Assembly (NCBI GenBank): GCA_022843085.1
Contig: JALHOI010000025.1
Location: 542-14,531, forward strand
Reading direction: 5' to 3'
Source: Pseudobdellovibrionaceae bacterium
GTDB taxonomy: Bacteria > Bdellovibrionota > Bdellovibrionia > Bdellovibrionales > JAMPXM01
Length of the DNA: 13,990 nucleotides
Shown here: piece after piece, positions 5,981 through 13,803 of the stretch
Numbering within the stretch: the first letter of the stretch is position 1
Layout of the letters: each line of letters starts with the position of its first letter
The notes under the pieces: generated by a model
Seen by the model: only the letters and a program-made list of their open reading frames with translations
Database searches by the model: none
Told to the model about the DNA's origin: nothing
Position numbers and translations under genes: made by a program

Positions 5981-8713
5981 CTAAGTCCAAGGGGCCTTCG
6001 GGCCCGCAGCAACGAGAACTGGTGGCCGCGACAAAATATCAGCGATCAAAGTGCGAACCTCAGGCGCCGTCACCGAGCGAAGCTTTTCGGCGTAGCTAAA
6101 GACATCTTCGGCCGGCAGACCGTAAATTTCGTTGAACAAAATCGTCGATGACACAGCCGCTGCTTTTTGCAAACCGAGATCATGACTGCCGATAAGATAT
6201 CTTACGGCCCGATCCATCTCGACGTCGGGAATTAAAACATCGACGAGCCTTTGAAACTCTTCGCGAAGCATGCGGATTGCGGTTTCACCTTTCTCTGGAG
6301 CACAGCCGATCGAAGCGCCAAAGTAGCCTGCGTCGACGCCCTCCATCGACATCGGACCAACGCTGTAAGCGAGTGATTTTTTATCGCGAAGCTCGATGAA
6401 AAGTCGCCCACCTTGCCCCGCCAGTACCGCCTGCGCAATTTGAAGGGCATAACGGCGAGGATCATCAAGGGTGATTCCACCCCAGCCAATGAGAATTTGG
6501 GTCTGCTCTTTCTTAATTTCGTGGAACTTGCGAACTTCGTTAGCTCCGTTCCAACGATAAGGTTGCTTGCCAAATGTCGTGCGATTTTTCGCAAATGGCG
6601 CCGTCGCAATTTCAAGCGCGTCACACCACAAATCGAGGTTCGCATCCCCCGTCAAAACAAAGACGCCATCTTTCGGCGTGATCATACGGCGCTGCAGCTC
6701 TTCGACCGCACCTCGCTTTAAATTTGCGAGAGACGCATCTGTCCCCATTGGGTCAAGCGCGTAAGGATGAGTCGCGAACATTGTCTCCATGTACATCCTC
6801 GACGCGATCTGCCCGGGGCGATCAGCGCGAGTTCGAAGGGATTCGACCATCATCGACTTCTCGCGAAGTACGATCTCATCGGTCATCTTGGGCTGAAACG
6901 TCGTGTCCATGAAGAGTCGACAAATTTCTTTTTCGGTCATCGACAACATTTGCGCCGAGACACCGGCCGTATGGCGGCCTCCAAACGCGCCGATACCCGC
7001 GGCCATATTCTCGATTTTGCCGAGAAGTTCAATTTCACTCAATTCTTTCGTGCCAGCAATCCACGTGCGACTCAAAAGTTCGGTGAGGCCTTCTTGACCC
7101 GAGGATTCGAGTCGCGAACCACCCAAGAAGCCGATCCGCGCGCTGACAACCGGAGTCGACTTCGTTCTTCGCGCAATGACGCGCAAACCCGAACTTAAGG
7201 TGCGACGTTCGATCTTGATATCAAGATCAACGACGGGCTTCCAGGTCGATATTTTGACGGTCTTCTTCGCCGCAGTCCCAGTCTTCGATTTCTTTTGAAG
7301 CAACGATTTTTTCGCTGGCTTTGTTTTGAGAGCGGCGGTCCATTCAGTTTGAAGTTGATCGCCGAACGTCTGAAGCTGTTTTGTTAAAGCCTCGGCGTCG
7401 ACTGAATTAGGCGCGAGTGCGACGATCTGCACCTTTTCTGGATTGAAATACTGCTTCGTTAAGACTCGCGCCTGCTCACTTGTGAAGCTTCGGACTCGCT
7501 CGAGATACTTTTTAAATTCTGAAGGATCACCAAGAAGTGTCGTCAGCGAACCTGTTTTTCGAGCTAAGCCTTCAGCCGTTTCGAGACCGTAGAATTCAGC
7601 ACTTTCAACATTGGTTATCGCACGATTAATTTCTTCAATTTCGATCGGTCGTCGAAGCAGATCGACCAGCTCTTTTTTAATCAAAGGCAGGGCTTCGCTG
7701 ATTCGGGCCGGATTCAGATGGGCTGACACAGACATAAAGCCGCGGTCTTTGGGCGCGAACGCCCCAGCCCCGATCGACGTCACGCAGTCAGAATCAATGC
7801 GAAGGCTTCGCACAAGACGACTCGCATCCCCTTGTCCAAAAATCGTAGACAAGGTTTCGAGTGCAGCGACGTCTTTGTGTTTCGCGCTGGGCATGGGCCA
7901 AGCCAAAAAGAGCTGAAGTTCTTGGACTTCGCTATTTTCGACGAGGACTTTTTTTCGCGGTTTCGTACGCGCAGGCTCAATGGCGCGCTTTACCGCGCGA
8001 ACTCGCGAACCCGGCAGTGCCGAAAAGCGATCGGTCACGAGTTTCTTCATTGCCTTCGTTTCAAAATCTCCGCCTACAACGAGCACCATGTTTTTGGCCG
8101 AGTAGCGTTCTTGAAAGTAGCGACGAATCACTTTGGTCGAAACACCCGAAATAACTTCGGGTCGACCGATAACTGGCAGCCGGTACGGATGTTTTTCATA
8201 GAACGATGAAAACAGAAGCCGACTGCCCTTTCGCGATGGGCTATCATTTGTTCTTTTGATTTCTTCCAAAACGACTTCGCGTTCGGCATCGATTTCTTTG
8301 GCATCAAACAGCGGCGAGCCCATCATGTCAGAGATGACGTCGAGCGCTGTCTCAGTAAACTCGCGCGAGATGTTTACGTAAAAGACGGTCTGATCAAAGC
8401 TCGTCCACGCGTTGAGTTCACCACCCGAGGCCTCGACGGTGCGCGCGATTTCGCCGACGCCGAAATTCTTCGTTCCTTTGAAAACAAGATGTTCGATGAA
8501 ATGACTGATACCTTCTTCAGCTTTGCGCTCGTCGGCCGAACCTGTTTTTACCCACATCTGAACAGAAACAACCGGAGACTTCGATGACGGGATCAACCGC
8601 ACATCGAGACCATTTTTCAGTTTAAATTTGGATTCACCCGCCGCTGCGGGCTTGCTCGGTCGAAGAGTTTGTCGCTTACTTTGCCGCTTGCTATTGACGC
8701 GCTTCTGAGACAT
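5981..8713 (-). CDS. M16 family zinc metalloprotease, two-half fused form
   Basis: A 910-residue peptidase of the pitrilysin/MPP (M16) type, made of two homologous halves in one chain. The N-terminal half (about 30-460) carries the inverted zinc motif H71-F-I-E74-H75. A third ligand, probably E151 in V-L-E-E-I, lies 76 residues further on, the family spacing. The C-terminal half (about 495-910) has lost the motif: the equivalent positions read E545, S548, R549. It keeps the R-D-K-K-S-L-A-Y-S-V-G segment (R776, Y783) typical of the substrate-binding half. A Lys-rich linker (about 463-487) joins them. The N-terminus is basic and Ser-rich with no hydrophobic signal segment, so the protein looks cytosolic, though M16 enzymes are often exported. 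Substrates are unknown. GGAG (8721-8724) is 7 nt before the ATG. The gene is divergent from hemW, 11 nt away. Confidence 0.94.
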   Translation of the reverse strand: MSQKRVNSKRQSKRQTLRPSKPAAAGESKFKLKNGLDVRLIPSSKSPVVSVQMWVKTGSADERKAEEGISHFIEHLVFKGTKNFGVGEIARTVEASGGELNAWTSFDQTVFYVNISREFTETALDVISDMMGSPLFDAKEIDAEREVVLEEIKRTNDSPSRKGSRLLFSSFYEKHPYRLPVIGRPEVISGVSTKVIRRYFQERYSAKNMVLVVGGDFETKAMKKLVTDRFSALPGSRVRAVKRAIEPARTKPRKKVLVENSEVQELQLFLAWPMPSAKHKDVAALETLSTIFGQGDASRLVRSLRIDSDCVTSIGAGAFAPKDRGFMSVSAHLNPARISEALPLIKKELVDLLRRPIEIEEINRAITNVESAEFYGLETAEGLARKTGSLTTLLGDPSEFKKYLERVRSFTSEQARVLTKQYFNPEKVQIVALAPNSVDAEALTKQLQTFGDQLQTEWTAALKTKPAKKSLLQKKSKTGTAAKKTVKISTWKPVVDLDIKIERRTLSSGLRVIARRTKSTPVVSARIGFLGGSRLESSGQEGLTELLSRTWIAGTKELSEIELLGKIENMAAGIGAFGGRHTAGVSAQMLSMTEKEICRLFMDTTFQPKMTDEIVLREKSMMVESLRTRADRPGQIASRMYMETMFATHPYALDPMGTDASLANLKRGAVEELQRRMITPKDGVFVLTGDANLDLWCDALEIATAPFAKNRTTFGKQPYRWNGANEVRKFHEIKKEQTQILIGWGGITLDDPRRYALQIAQAVLAGQGGRLFIELRDKKSLAYSVGPMSMEGVDAGYFGASIGCAPEKGETAIRMLREEFQRLVDVLIPDVEMDRAVRYLIGSHDLGLQKAAAVSSTILFNEIYGLPAEDVFSYAEKLRSVTAPEVRTLIADILSRPPVLVAAGPKAPWT

Positions 8714-8720
8714 TCGATGG

Positions 8721-8724
8721 CTCC
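8721..8724 (-). promoter_or_regulatory. Ribosome binding site of the M16 gene, inside an 11-nt divergent gap
   Basis: GGAG on the minus strand, 7 nt before the M16 ATG. It directly abuts the hemW start codon on the other strand. The promoters of both genes must therefore lie within the opposite coding sequence. Confidence 0.6.
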
Positions 8725-9933
8725 ATGACTTCTAAGTTCGGGCTGTATGTGCACATTCCCTATTGTCTTCAGATCTGCACGTACTGCGATTTCGTCAAAT
8801 TCGAGAGTCGCGATCTTCCGCCCCATTCTGATTACATCTCACTTCTCAAACGCGAACTCAAAACAAGGGCGCGCGCTTTCGGTTCTCGTGAACTCACTTC
8901 GATCTATTTTGGGGGAGGAACACCGAGTCTCTTCTCTCCAGCAGAAATTCTATCCATACTCGAGGCGGTTGCAATCGAAGGATTCACTCTTGCTTCGGAC
9001 GCGGAAGTCACACTCGAGATAAATCCCGGCACGATCACCGAGGGCTCTCTCGACGAATTTCTTGGCCTCGGTGTGACGCGCTTTTCGGTTGGTGCCCAGA
9101 CCTTCGACGAGGACCTTTTAAAAATTACGGGCCGAAAACATAGTGTCGCCGACACCCTCGCCACATTGAAAATGCTCGCCGAGCGGAAGACGAATTACTC
9201 GTTTGATCTACTTTTCGGCTTACCCGGTCAACGAATCGACGGAGTCAAACGCGACGTGCGGCGAGCCCTCGAATTTTCACCTTCTCACTTAAGCGCCTAC
9301 AACCTAACGGTGCCCGCGAAACATGCGTTGAACTCGGGCCGCGCAAGCGACGACGAGCAGGCCGAGATGTTCGAGCTCATCGAAACTGAACTCGCCGCGA
9401 AGGGAATTTTTCGCTACGAGGTTTCAAACTTCGCCAAGCCAGGATTCGAATCTTGCCACAACACTCTTTACTGGAGCGACCTACCCTACTGGGGTCTCGG
9501 CATTGGATCACATTCGTATGTCCCACGAGGCGACGATGCACTTGAAAGCAGCGCAACACCCTGGGGCGTGCGCTTTTGGAATCCGCCGACAATTGCGGCG
9601 TATCGAGCCGAACTCGAGAAAGTCGAAGGTGCTCGGTTCTGGAGCAGCCTCAGCAAAGACCGATTTGAAAAACTGGAGTTGAACGAAGCGCTAACCGACT
9701 TTTGCCATACGGCCTTGCGCAGTCAGACGGGATTGGAACTCGCCCGCGTCGAAGCGAAGTTCGGCCCGACGCTGGGCAAGGCCGTCCGCGTGCGTCTCGA
9801 CGATCCGAAACTTAAAGAATTTTTGCAGCATCGACAAGGTTCGTTCGCGCTCACGAAGCGTGGCCAGGCCATGGCTGATCGAGTCTTCGAGACGATGACG
9901 TTTTTAAAGGATGAAATTTTAGAAAAGACGTAG
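8725..9933 (+). CDS. hemW: HemW, radical SAM heme chaperone
   Basis: HemW is a radical SAM protein related to coproporphyrinogen dehydrogenase HemN. It is now regarded as a heme-binding chaperone for respiratory proteins and is often misannotated as HemN. The 402-residue product opens with Y-V-H-I-P-Y-C and the 4Fe-4S ligands C14, C18 and C21 (CxxxCxxC), then the SAM-binding G-G-G-T-P-S (63-68), E-I-N-P-G-T (98-103), R-F-S-V-G-A-Q-T-F (119-127), and the heme-binding signature H245-N-T-L-Y-W250 that marks HemW. The C-terminal HemN-like domain is complete. The ATG at 8725 gives the expected N-terminus, but no convincing Shine-Dalgarno precedes it. A stop at 9931-9933 lies 44 nt before grpE. Confidence 0.94.
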   Translation: MTSKFGLYVHIPYCLQICTYCDFVKFESRDLPPHSDYISLLKRELKTRARAFGSRELTSIYFGGGTPSLFSPAEILSILEAVAIEGFTLASDAEVTLEINPGTITEGSLDEFLGLGVTRFSVGAQTFDEDLLKITGRKHSVADTLATLKMLAERKTNYSFDLLFGLPGQRIDGVKRDVRRALEFSPSHLSAYNLTVPAKHALNSGRASDDEQAEMFELIETELAAKGIFRYEVSNFAKPGFESCHNTLYWSDLPYWGLGIGSHSYVPRGDDALESSATPWGVRFWNPPTIAAYRAELEKVEGARFWSSLSKDRFEKLELNEALTDFCHTALRSQTGLELARVEAKFGPTLGKAVRVRLDDPKLKEFLQHRQGSFALTKRGQAMADRVFETMTFLKDEILEKT

Positions 9934-9943
9934 GCGTCGAAGT

Positions 9944-9971
9944 TTGACATTCGCGAGTCCGAACCCATAAT
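9944..9971 (+). promoter_or_regulatory. Near-consensus sigma-70 promoter for grpE
   Basis: TTGACA (9944-9949, 6 of 6) and CATAAT (9966-9971, 5 of 6) are separated by 16 nt. This is the best promoter match I found in the window. Transcription should begin about 7 nt after the -10 box, at or within a base or two of the A of the grpE start codon (9978). No CIRCE-type inverted repeat or other heat-shock operator is visible around it. Confidence 0.7.
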
Positions 9972-9977
9972 GCCCAC

Positions 9978-10559
9978 ATGGCTGATGATACAAATTCTCA
10001 AGATGGATCCCCCCCAAAAGACCCCGACGTGAAGCGCCTTTCAGACGAAACCGAACCAGGCTTTGACGCGTCGCATTCTGCGCCCGCGAAGCCCGCTCCG
10101 GCATTAGGCGCTGACGAGCTCGCAGCTCAGCTTGCCAAATCACGCAGCGATTTTTTGTATCTTTACGCGGATTTCGAAAACTACAAAAAAAATGCGATCA
10201 AAGAGCGGGTCGATCTGCGGAAGTACGGATGCGAACGGCTGGTTGTCGATCTTCTTAACGTTTTAGATATTTTCGAAACCGCTCTCGCGCTTGAACAGAC
10301 ACCGGAAAACATGATGTCGTTTCGTAAAGGGATCGAAATGACCGCGATCGAACTGAAGGCCACTTTGAATCGCAACGGCATCGAAGAACTGCCGGCTTTA
10401 GGTCAGCCGTTTAACCCCTCACATCACGAAGCGCTCAGCAGCGAAGAAACTGCGGACCTTGCTCCGGGAAGTGTGTCGCGAGTTTTCAAAAAGCCCTACA
10501 AGCTTCACGAACGTGTCGTTCGACCGGGCCAGGTCATTGTCTCGAAAGCGAAAAGTTAA
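9978..10559 (+). CDS. grpE: GrpE, nucleotide exchange factor for DnaK
   Basis: GrpE dimers release ADP from DnaK and so set the pace of the Hsp70 cycle. The 193-residue protein has a disordered, acidic, Pro/Ala-rich N-terminus (1-45), a long helical coiled-coil region (about 46-95, with L-Y-A-D-F-E-N-Y-K-K), a short helical segment, and the C-terminal beta domain with F-N-P-S-H-H-E-A-L (145-153) and R-V-F-K-K-P-Y-K-L-H-E-R-V-V-R-P-G (168-184). The ATG at 9978 has no Shine-Dalgarno, but a strong promoter sits just upstream, so translation from a leaderless mRNA is likely. The next in-frame candidate, GTG at 10029, also lacks a ribosome binding site. The dnaJ-type gene follows after 5 nt. dnaK is not nearby. 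Confidence 0.95.
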   Translation: MADDTNSQDGSPPKDPDVKRLSDETEPGFDASHSAPAKPAPALGADELAAQLAKSRSDFLYLYADFENYKKNAIKERVDLRKYGCERLVVDLLNVLDIFETALALEQTPENMMSFRKGIEMTAIELKATLNRNGIEELPALGQPFNPSHHEALSSEETADLAPGSVSRVFKKPYKLHERVVRPGQVIVSKAKS

Positions 10560-10564
10560 GCAGT

Positions 10565-11614
10565 ATGGCGACGAAGCGCGACTATTACGAAGTTCTTGGA
10601 GTCAAGCGCACGGCCACGTCGGACGAATTAAAAAAAGCGTATCGCAAACTCGCAGTTCAATTTCATCCCGATAAAAATCAGGGTGATAAGAAATCAGAAG
10701 AGCGATTCAAAGAAGCGAGCGAGGCTTACGAAGTTCTTAGCGACGCACAAAAGCGTCAACAGTACGATCAGTTCGGACACGGCTTTGCAGCGTTCGCTGG
10801 TGCGGGAGCAGGAGCTGGAGCCGGCGGATTTCGCGGTGGCGGCCCGTTCGGAGGCGCCGGGTACGGTGGTTTTGAAGATCAAACCTTTAGCGGGTTTGGC
10901 TCGACGGGGCCCGAATCGTTTCAAGATATATTCGGCGATATTTTCGGCGATGCATTTCGCGGTGGCGCGCGGGGGGGCCCACGACCCGCCGACACAGCGG
11001 GGCCACGCGGCGGTACGAAAACTCGTGGCGCAGATCTGCGCTATACAATCACGATCACATTTGAAGAAGCGGCTACCGGTTGTGAAAAGACAATCAGCTT
11101 TGTGCGTCAGCGCGGAGGTCGCGAAGAAACGGCGAAACTCGCCATCACAATTCCCTCGGGGGTCAAGCCAGGCCAACGATTGAAGCTTCGAGCCGAAGGC
11201 GATGCGCCACCGTCTGGTCAGCAGTTCGGAGATCTTTACGTGATTGTGAACGTGGCCGAACATACGCTGTTCAAGCGAGTCGAAAATGACGTTCACCTCG
11301 AACTGCCAGTGAATTTTTCGGACGCGGTGAATGGTTTCGTTGTGGATATTCCGACATTAACCGGGAAGGCTTCTTTGCGTCTTCCTGCTGGCACCCCGTC
11401 GGGTCAAATCTTTAGGCTGAAAGGCAAAGGCTTTCCGGCTGCTGGGCAGGGCGGCGCAGCAATGGGCGATATGCTTGTTAAAGTTCTGATCGACGTGCCC
11501 CGCGACCTGACTGATGATCAACGGGAACTTTTAAAGCGATTCGCTGCGGCCGTGCGACCGGGACCCATGGTCAAATCTTTCCAAGAGAAAGCCGAGCGGC
11601 TGAAGAAAAAGTAA
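10565..11614 (+). CDS. DnaJ-type co-chaperone lacking the zinc finger
   Basis: A 349-residue J protein that stimulates DnaK ATPase and delivers clients. The J domain (about 5-70) has the essential H34-P35-D36 motif. A Gly/Phe-rich region (about 71-155) follows, including an Ala-Gly repeat at 79-88 and D-I-F-G-D-I-F-G-D (121-129). The C-terminal substrate-binding domains start at G-A-D-L-R-Y-T (155-161). The four CxxCxGxG repeats of true DnaJ are absent, and the protein has a single cysteine (C173), so it is a type II, CbpA-like J protein. It ends in a Lys-rich tail. It starts 5 nt after grpE, which implies co-transcription and pairing with the same DnaK. A true zinc-finger DnaJ may be encoded elsewhere. 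The next gene overlaps its stop or follows closely. Confidence 0.93.
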   Translation: MATKRDYYEVLGVKRTATSDELKKAYRKLAVQFHPDKNQGDKKSEERFKEASEAYEVLSDAQKRQQYDQFGHGFAAFAGAGAGAGAGGFRGGGPFGGAGYGGFEDQTFSGFGSTGPESFQDIFGDIFGDAFRGGARGGPRPADTAGPRGGTKTRGADLRYTITITFEEAATGCEKTISFVRQRGGREETAKLAITIPSGVKPGQRLKLRAEGDAPPSGQQFGDLYVIVNVAEHTLFKRVENDVHLELPVNFSDAVNGFVVDIPTLTGKASLRLPAGTPSGQIFRLKGKGFPAAGQGGAAMGDMLVKVLIDVPRDLTDDQRELLKRFAAAVRPGPMVKSFQEKAERLKKK

Positions 11615-11633
11615 TGCGCCCTTACGAGCCCGC

Positions 11634-11638
11634 GGAGG
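11634..11638 (+). promoter_or_regulatory. Ribosome binding site deciding the lipoprotein start
   Basis: GGAGG lies 5 nt before the ATG at 11644 and only 2 nt before the ATG at 11641. It argues against the earlier in-frame ATG at 11614, which overlaps the dnaJ stop as TAATG. Confidence 0.65.
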
Positions 11639-11643
11639 CGATG

Positions 11644-13671
11644 ATGCGACTGTTTCTCTCAAAACTTTTCAATATGACTGAAAGCAAATTTCGACCTCTC
11701 TTTGTCGGGGTCGCTCTCATGATGTCTGTGAAGGTCATATTGGTCGGCTGCCAAACCGCGCCAGTTCGGAAGCAGCCGGTTAAAGCCTCCGCGGCCGTTC
11801 AACAAGACTTTAAACTTGCGCGCACGGCCTTTGATAAAGGCGATTCCAAAAAGGCCTTAGCCCGCCTTAAAAAAATCGCGGCGTCGTCGCCCGATTCAGA
11901 CCTCGCCGCTGACGCCAACATGATGATGGCGCAAATTTTCGAACGAGATCAGCAATGGAATGACGCTTTAAAAACGTACTTAGCGGTCGCCAACAGTGAA
12001 GTCGCAAGCGCCTACGAGGCCGAAGCTTTGCTTCGTGCCGCGCGGATCAACCTTCGGTTTAGCAAATTTTCAGAAGCCGCCGACCTGACAGAACGGGTTC
12101 GAAAATCCGCCTCGGCGTCAGCGGCTCAAAAGCTGGATGCCGATGAACTGCGCGGCGAAGCGCTGCTGGCTGAAAATAGAGTGTACGACGCCGTCGAACT
12201 TTATGTGTCACTGGTTGAGAAAGCTTCAGACGCTCGTCGAAAAGAGAAGTATCGAATCGCGGCACAGGATCTTTTAGACACGCGACTGACCGAGGACGAA
12301 GTTGAACGCGTGTCAGAAAGATCTTCGTTCGGGTTTTTACGTCCCACTGCCAAGTACCGAATGGGTCTAACTTTTGCGGATCAACGACAACTGCCGAAAG
12401 CGCGCGCCGCATTTCAAGACGTGATCGCCCTGGCCCCCGGTACAGAGCTGGCCGAACGTGCAGCGGGGTTCGTTTCGCAAATCGATTCAAGAAGTCGCGT
12501 CAATTCGAAAACCGTCGGCGCTGTGCTGCCGTTGTCTGGAAAACAACAGGCCCAGGGTTACCGCGCGCTTCGTGGCCTACAACTTGGACTTGGAATTTAC
12601 GGCCCAGGGAAAAAGCAGTCTGGATTTCGCCTCGCGGTTATCGACAGCGAAGGTAACCCCGACATCGCACGAAGAGGCCTTGAGCGTCTCGTCGTGGAAG
12701 ACAACGCGGTCGCCGTGGTCGGTGGTCTGCTCTCTCGCACCGCAAGTGCAGAGGCCAGCAAAGCACAGGAATTTGGAATTCCCGCGATTATGATGGGGCA
12801 ACGAGCGGGCTTAACCGAAATCGGTGACTTCATTTTCCGAAATGCGCTGACAAGCCAAATGCAGGCCGAGCGCCTCGCGGCGGTATCAATCGAAAGTTTA
12901 GGATTAAAAAGATTCGCTATTCTATTTCCGAACGACGCATACGGAACAGAATTCGCCAATTTCTTTTGGGATGCCGTTCGTCTTCGCGGTGGCCAGGTTA
13001 CCGCCTCACTTCCCTACGATCCTAAAGAAACCGACTTTCGCAGCCACGTTCAGCGCCTGACGGGCAATTTCTACGTCGAAGATCGCGCTGATGAATATCG
13101 ATTGCGTTACCGACAGTACCTCGAAAAGAACCCGAAACGAAACGCTCGTGCGGGCGCAATTTCAACTGAAGAAATTCTTCCGCCGATTGTCGACTTCGAC
13201 GCCATTTTTATTCCTGACAGCGCGCGCGCGGCCGGCCAGATTGCGCCAATGCTTGCAGCGAATGATGTCAGCGGACTTCGACTACTGGGAACAAACTTGT
13301 GGAATAACCCAAGCTTTATCAGTCGCGGACAAAAGTATGTCGAAGACGCTATTATTGTCGACGGGCTGTATACGGGCGACCGATCGTTTCAAGCGTCGCA
13401 GTTTGTGCGCGAGTATAAAGAAGTTTTTGGCGAAGAGCCTGGCATGATCGAAGCGCAGGCGTATGATTCGGGTCTCTTACTTCGCCAGCTGATTGCGACA
13501 GGCTCTTCGTCGCGCATTGAATTGCAAGAGAAGCTGGCGAGCGTAAAGGGCTTTCCAGGAGCTTTCGGGCCCCTCGATATGAGTGCGACACGTGAACTGC
13601 AGAGACCCATCAGCGTTTTAACTGTCAGCGGCGGCAAGCTTCAGCCGTTTGAGAACCCAGCACCAAACTAG
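11644..13671 (+). CDS. LpoA-like lipoprotein: TPR region plus type 1 periplasmic-binding fold (penicillin-binding protein activator family)
   Basis: The 675-residue product begins with a long signal sequence and a lipobox I-L-V-G-C, with Cys36 as the lipidated residue. Gln at +2 points to the outer membrane. Residues about 50-285 are helical, TPR-like repeats. From about 288 a type 1 periplasmic-binding fold begins with K-T-V-G-A-V-L-P-L-S-G-K, related to Leu/Ile/Val-binding proteins. This two-part layout is that of LpoA, the outer-membrane activator of PBP1A in gammaproteobacteria, so a role in peptidoglycan synthesis is plausible, but ligand and partner are unknown. A substrate-binding role for an ABC transporter is less likely, because no permease or ATPase is adjacent. 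The start at 11644 is favoured by GGAGG. The ATG at 11674 would give a shorter, more typical signal but has no ribosome binding site. It probably shares a transcript with grpE and the dnaJ-type gene. Confidence 0.88.
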   Translation: MRLFLSKLFNMTESKFRPLFVGVALMMSVKVILVGCQTAPVRKQPVKASAAVQQDFKLARTAFDKGDSKKALARLKKIAASSPDSDLAADANMMMAQIFERDQQWNDALKTYLAVANSEVASAYEAEALLRAARINLRFSKFSEAADLTERVRKSASASAAQKLDADELRGEALLAENRVYDAVELYVSLVEKASDARRKEKYRIAAQDLLDTRLTEDEVERVSERSSFGFLRPTAKYRMGLTFADQRQLPKARAAFQDVIALAPGTELAERAAGFVSQIDSRSRVNSKTVGAVLPLSGKQQAQGYRALRGLQLGLGIYGPGKKQSGFRLAVIDSEGNPDIARRGLERLVVEDNAVAVVGGLLSRTASAEASKAQEFGIPAIMMGQRAGLTEIGDFIFRNALTSQMQAERLAAVSIESLGLKRFAILFPNDAYGTEFANFFWDAVRLRGGQVTASLPYDPKETDFRSHVQRLTGNFYVEDRADEYRLRYRQYLEKNPKRNARAGAISTEEILPPIVDFDAIFIPDSARAAGQIAPMLAANDVSGLRLLGTNLWNNPSFISRGQKYVEDAIIVDGLYTGDRSFQASQFVREYKEVFGEEPGMIEAQAYDSGLLLRQLIATGSSSRIELQEKLASVKGFPGAFGPLDMSATRELQRPISVLTVSGGKLQPFENPAPN

Positions 13672-13683
13672 ACGGCGCATACC

Positions 13684-13701
13684 TCGCATAAAAAAATGCG
13701 A
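13684..13701 (+). terminator. Hairpin after the lipoprotein gene, possible weak terminator
   Basis: TCGCAT and ATGCGA form a perfect 6-bp stem around a loop of six A, 12 nt past the stop codon. It is followed by TAGATTATTTG rather than a clean T-run, so it may act poorly or only as an mRNA 3' end. It is the only candidate for ending the grpE-to-lipoprotein transcript. Confidence 0.4.
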
Positions 13702-13757
13702 TAGATTATTTGCTCGACCCCTCTAACCGAGTCGCACTGCGCATCGGTCTTACGTGG

Positions 13758-13786
13758 CATCAAGGTCACCAAACAAGACCTTGGTG
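13758..13786 (+). promoter_or_regulatory. 5' leader hairpin abutting the ribosome binding site of the DksA-like gene
   Basis: CATCAAGGTC (13758-13767) pairs with GACCTTGGTG (13777-13786) in 10 bp (one G-U) around a 9-nt loop. Its core, CAAGGTC/GACCTTG, is a perfect 7 bp. A competing hairpin ACCAA (13768-13772) with TTGGT (13781-13785) shares the right arm. The structure ends directly at the purine-rich Shine-Dalgarno stretch, so an effect on translation or mRNA stability is plausible. Confidence 0.4.
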
Positions 13787-13803
13787 GAGAGAGGGAGAGA
13801 GCC

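Noticed and set aside
6413..7198. Plus-strand open frames inside the M16 gene, up to 143 codons
   Set aside because: They are antisense to a complete, well-conserved protease and have no recognisable protein features or ribosome binding sites.
9934..9977. CIRCE or other heat-shock operator upstream of grpE
   Set aside because: No inverted repeat resembling the CIRCE halves is present. Only a sigma-70-like promoter is seen.
10797..10860. GC-rich tandem-like repeat as a possible mobile or CRISPR-type repeat
   Set aside because: It encodes the Ala-Gly and Gly/Phe linker of the J protein, where such simple repeats are expected.
10694..11296. 200-codon minus-strand open frame antisense to the dnaJ-type gene
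   Set aside because: It mirrors the Gly-rich, GC-rich coding sequence of the J protein and shows no domain or start signal.
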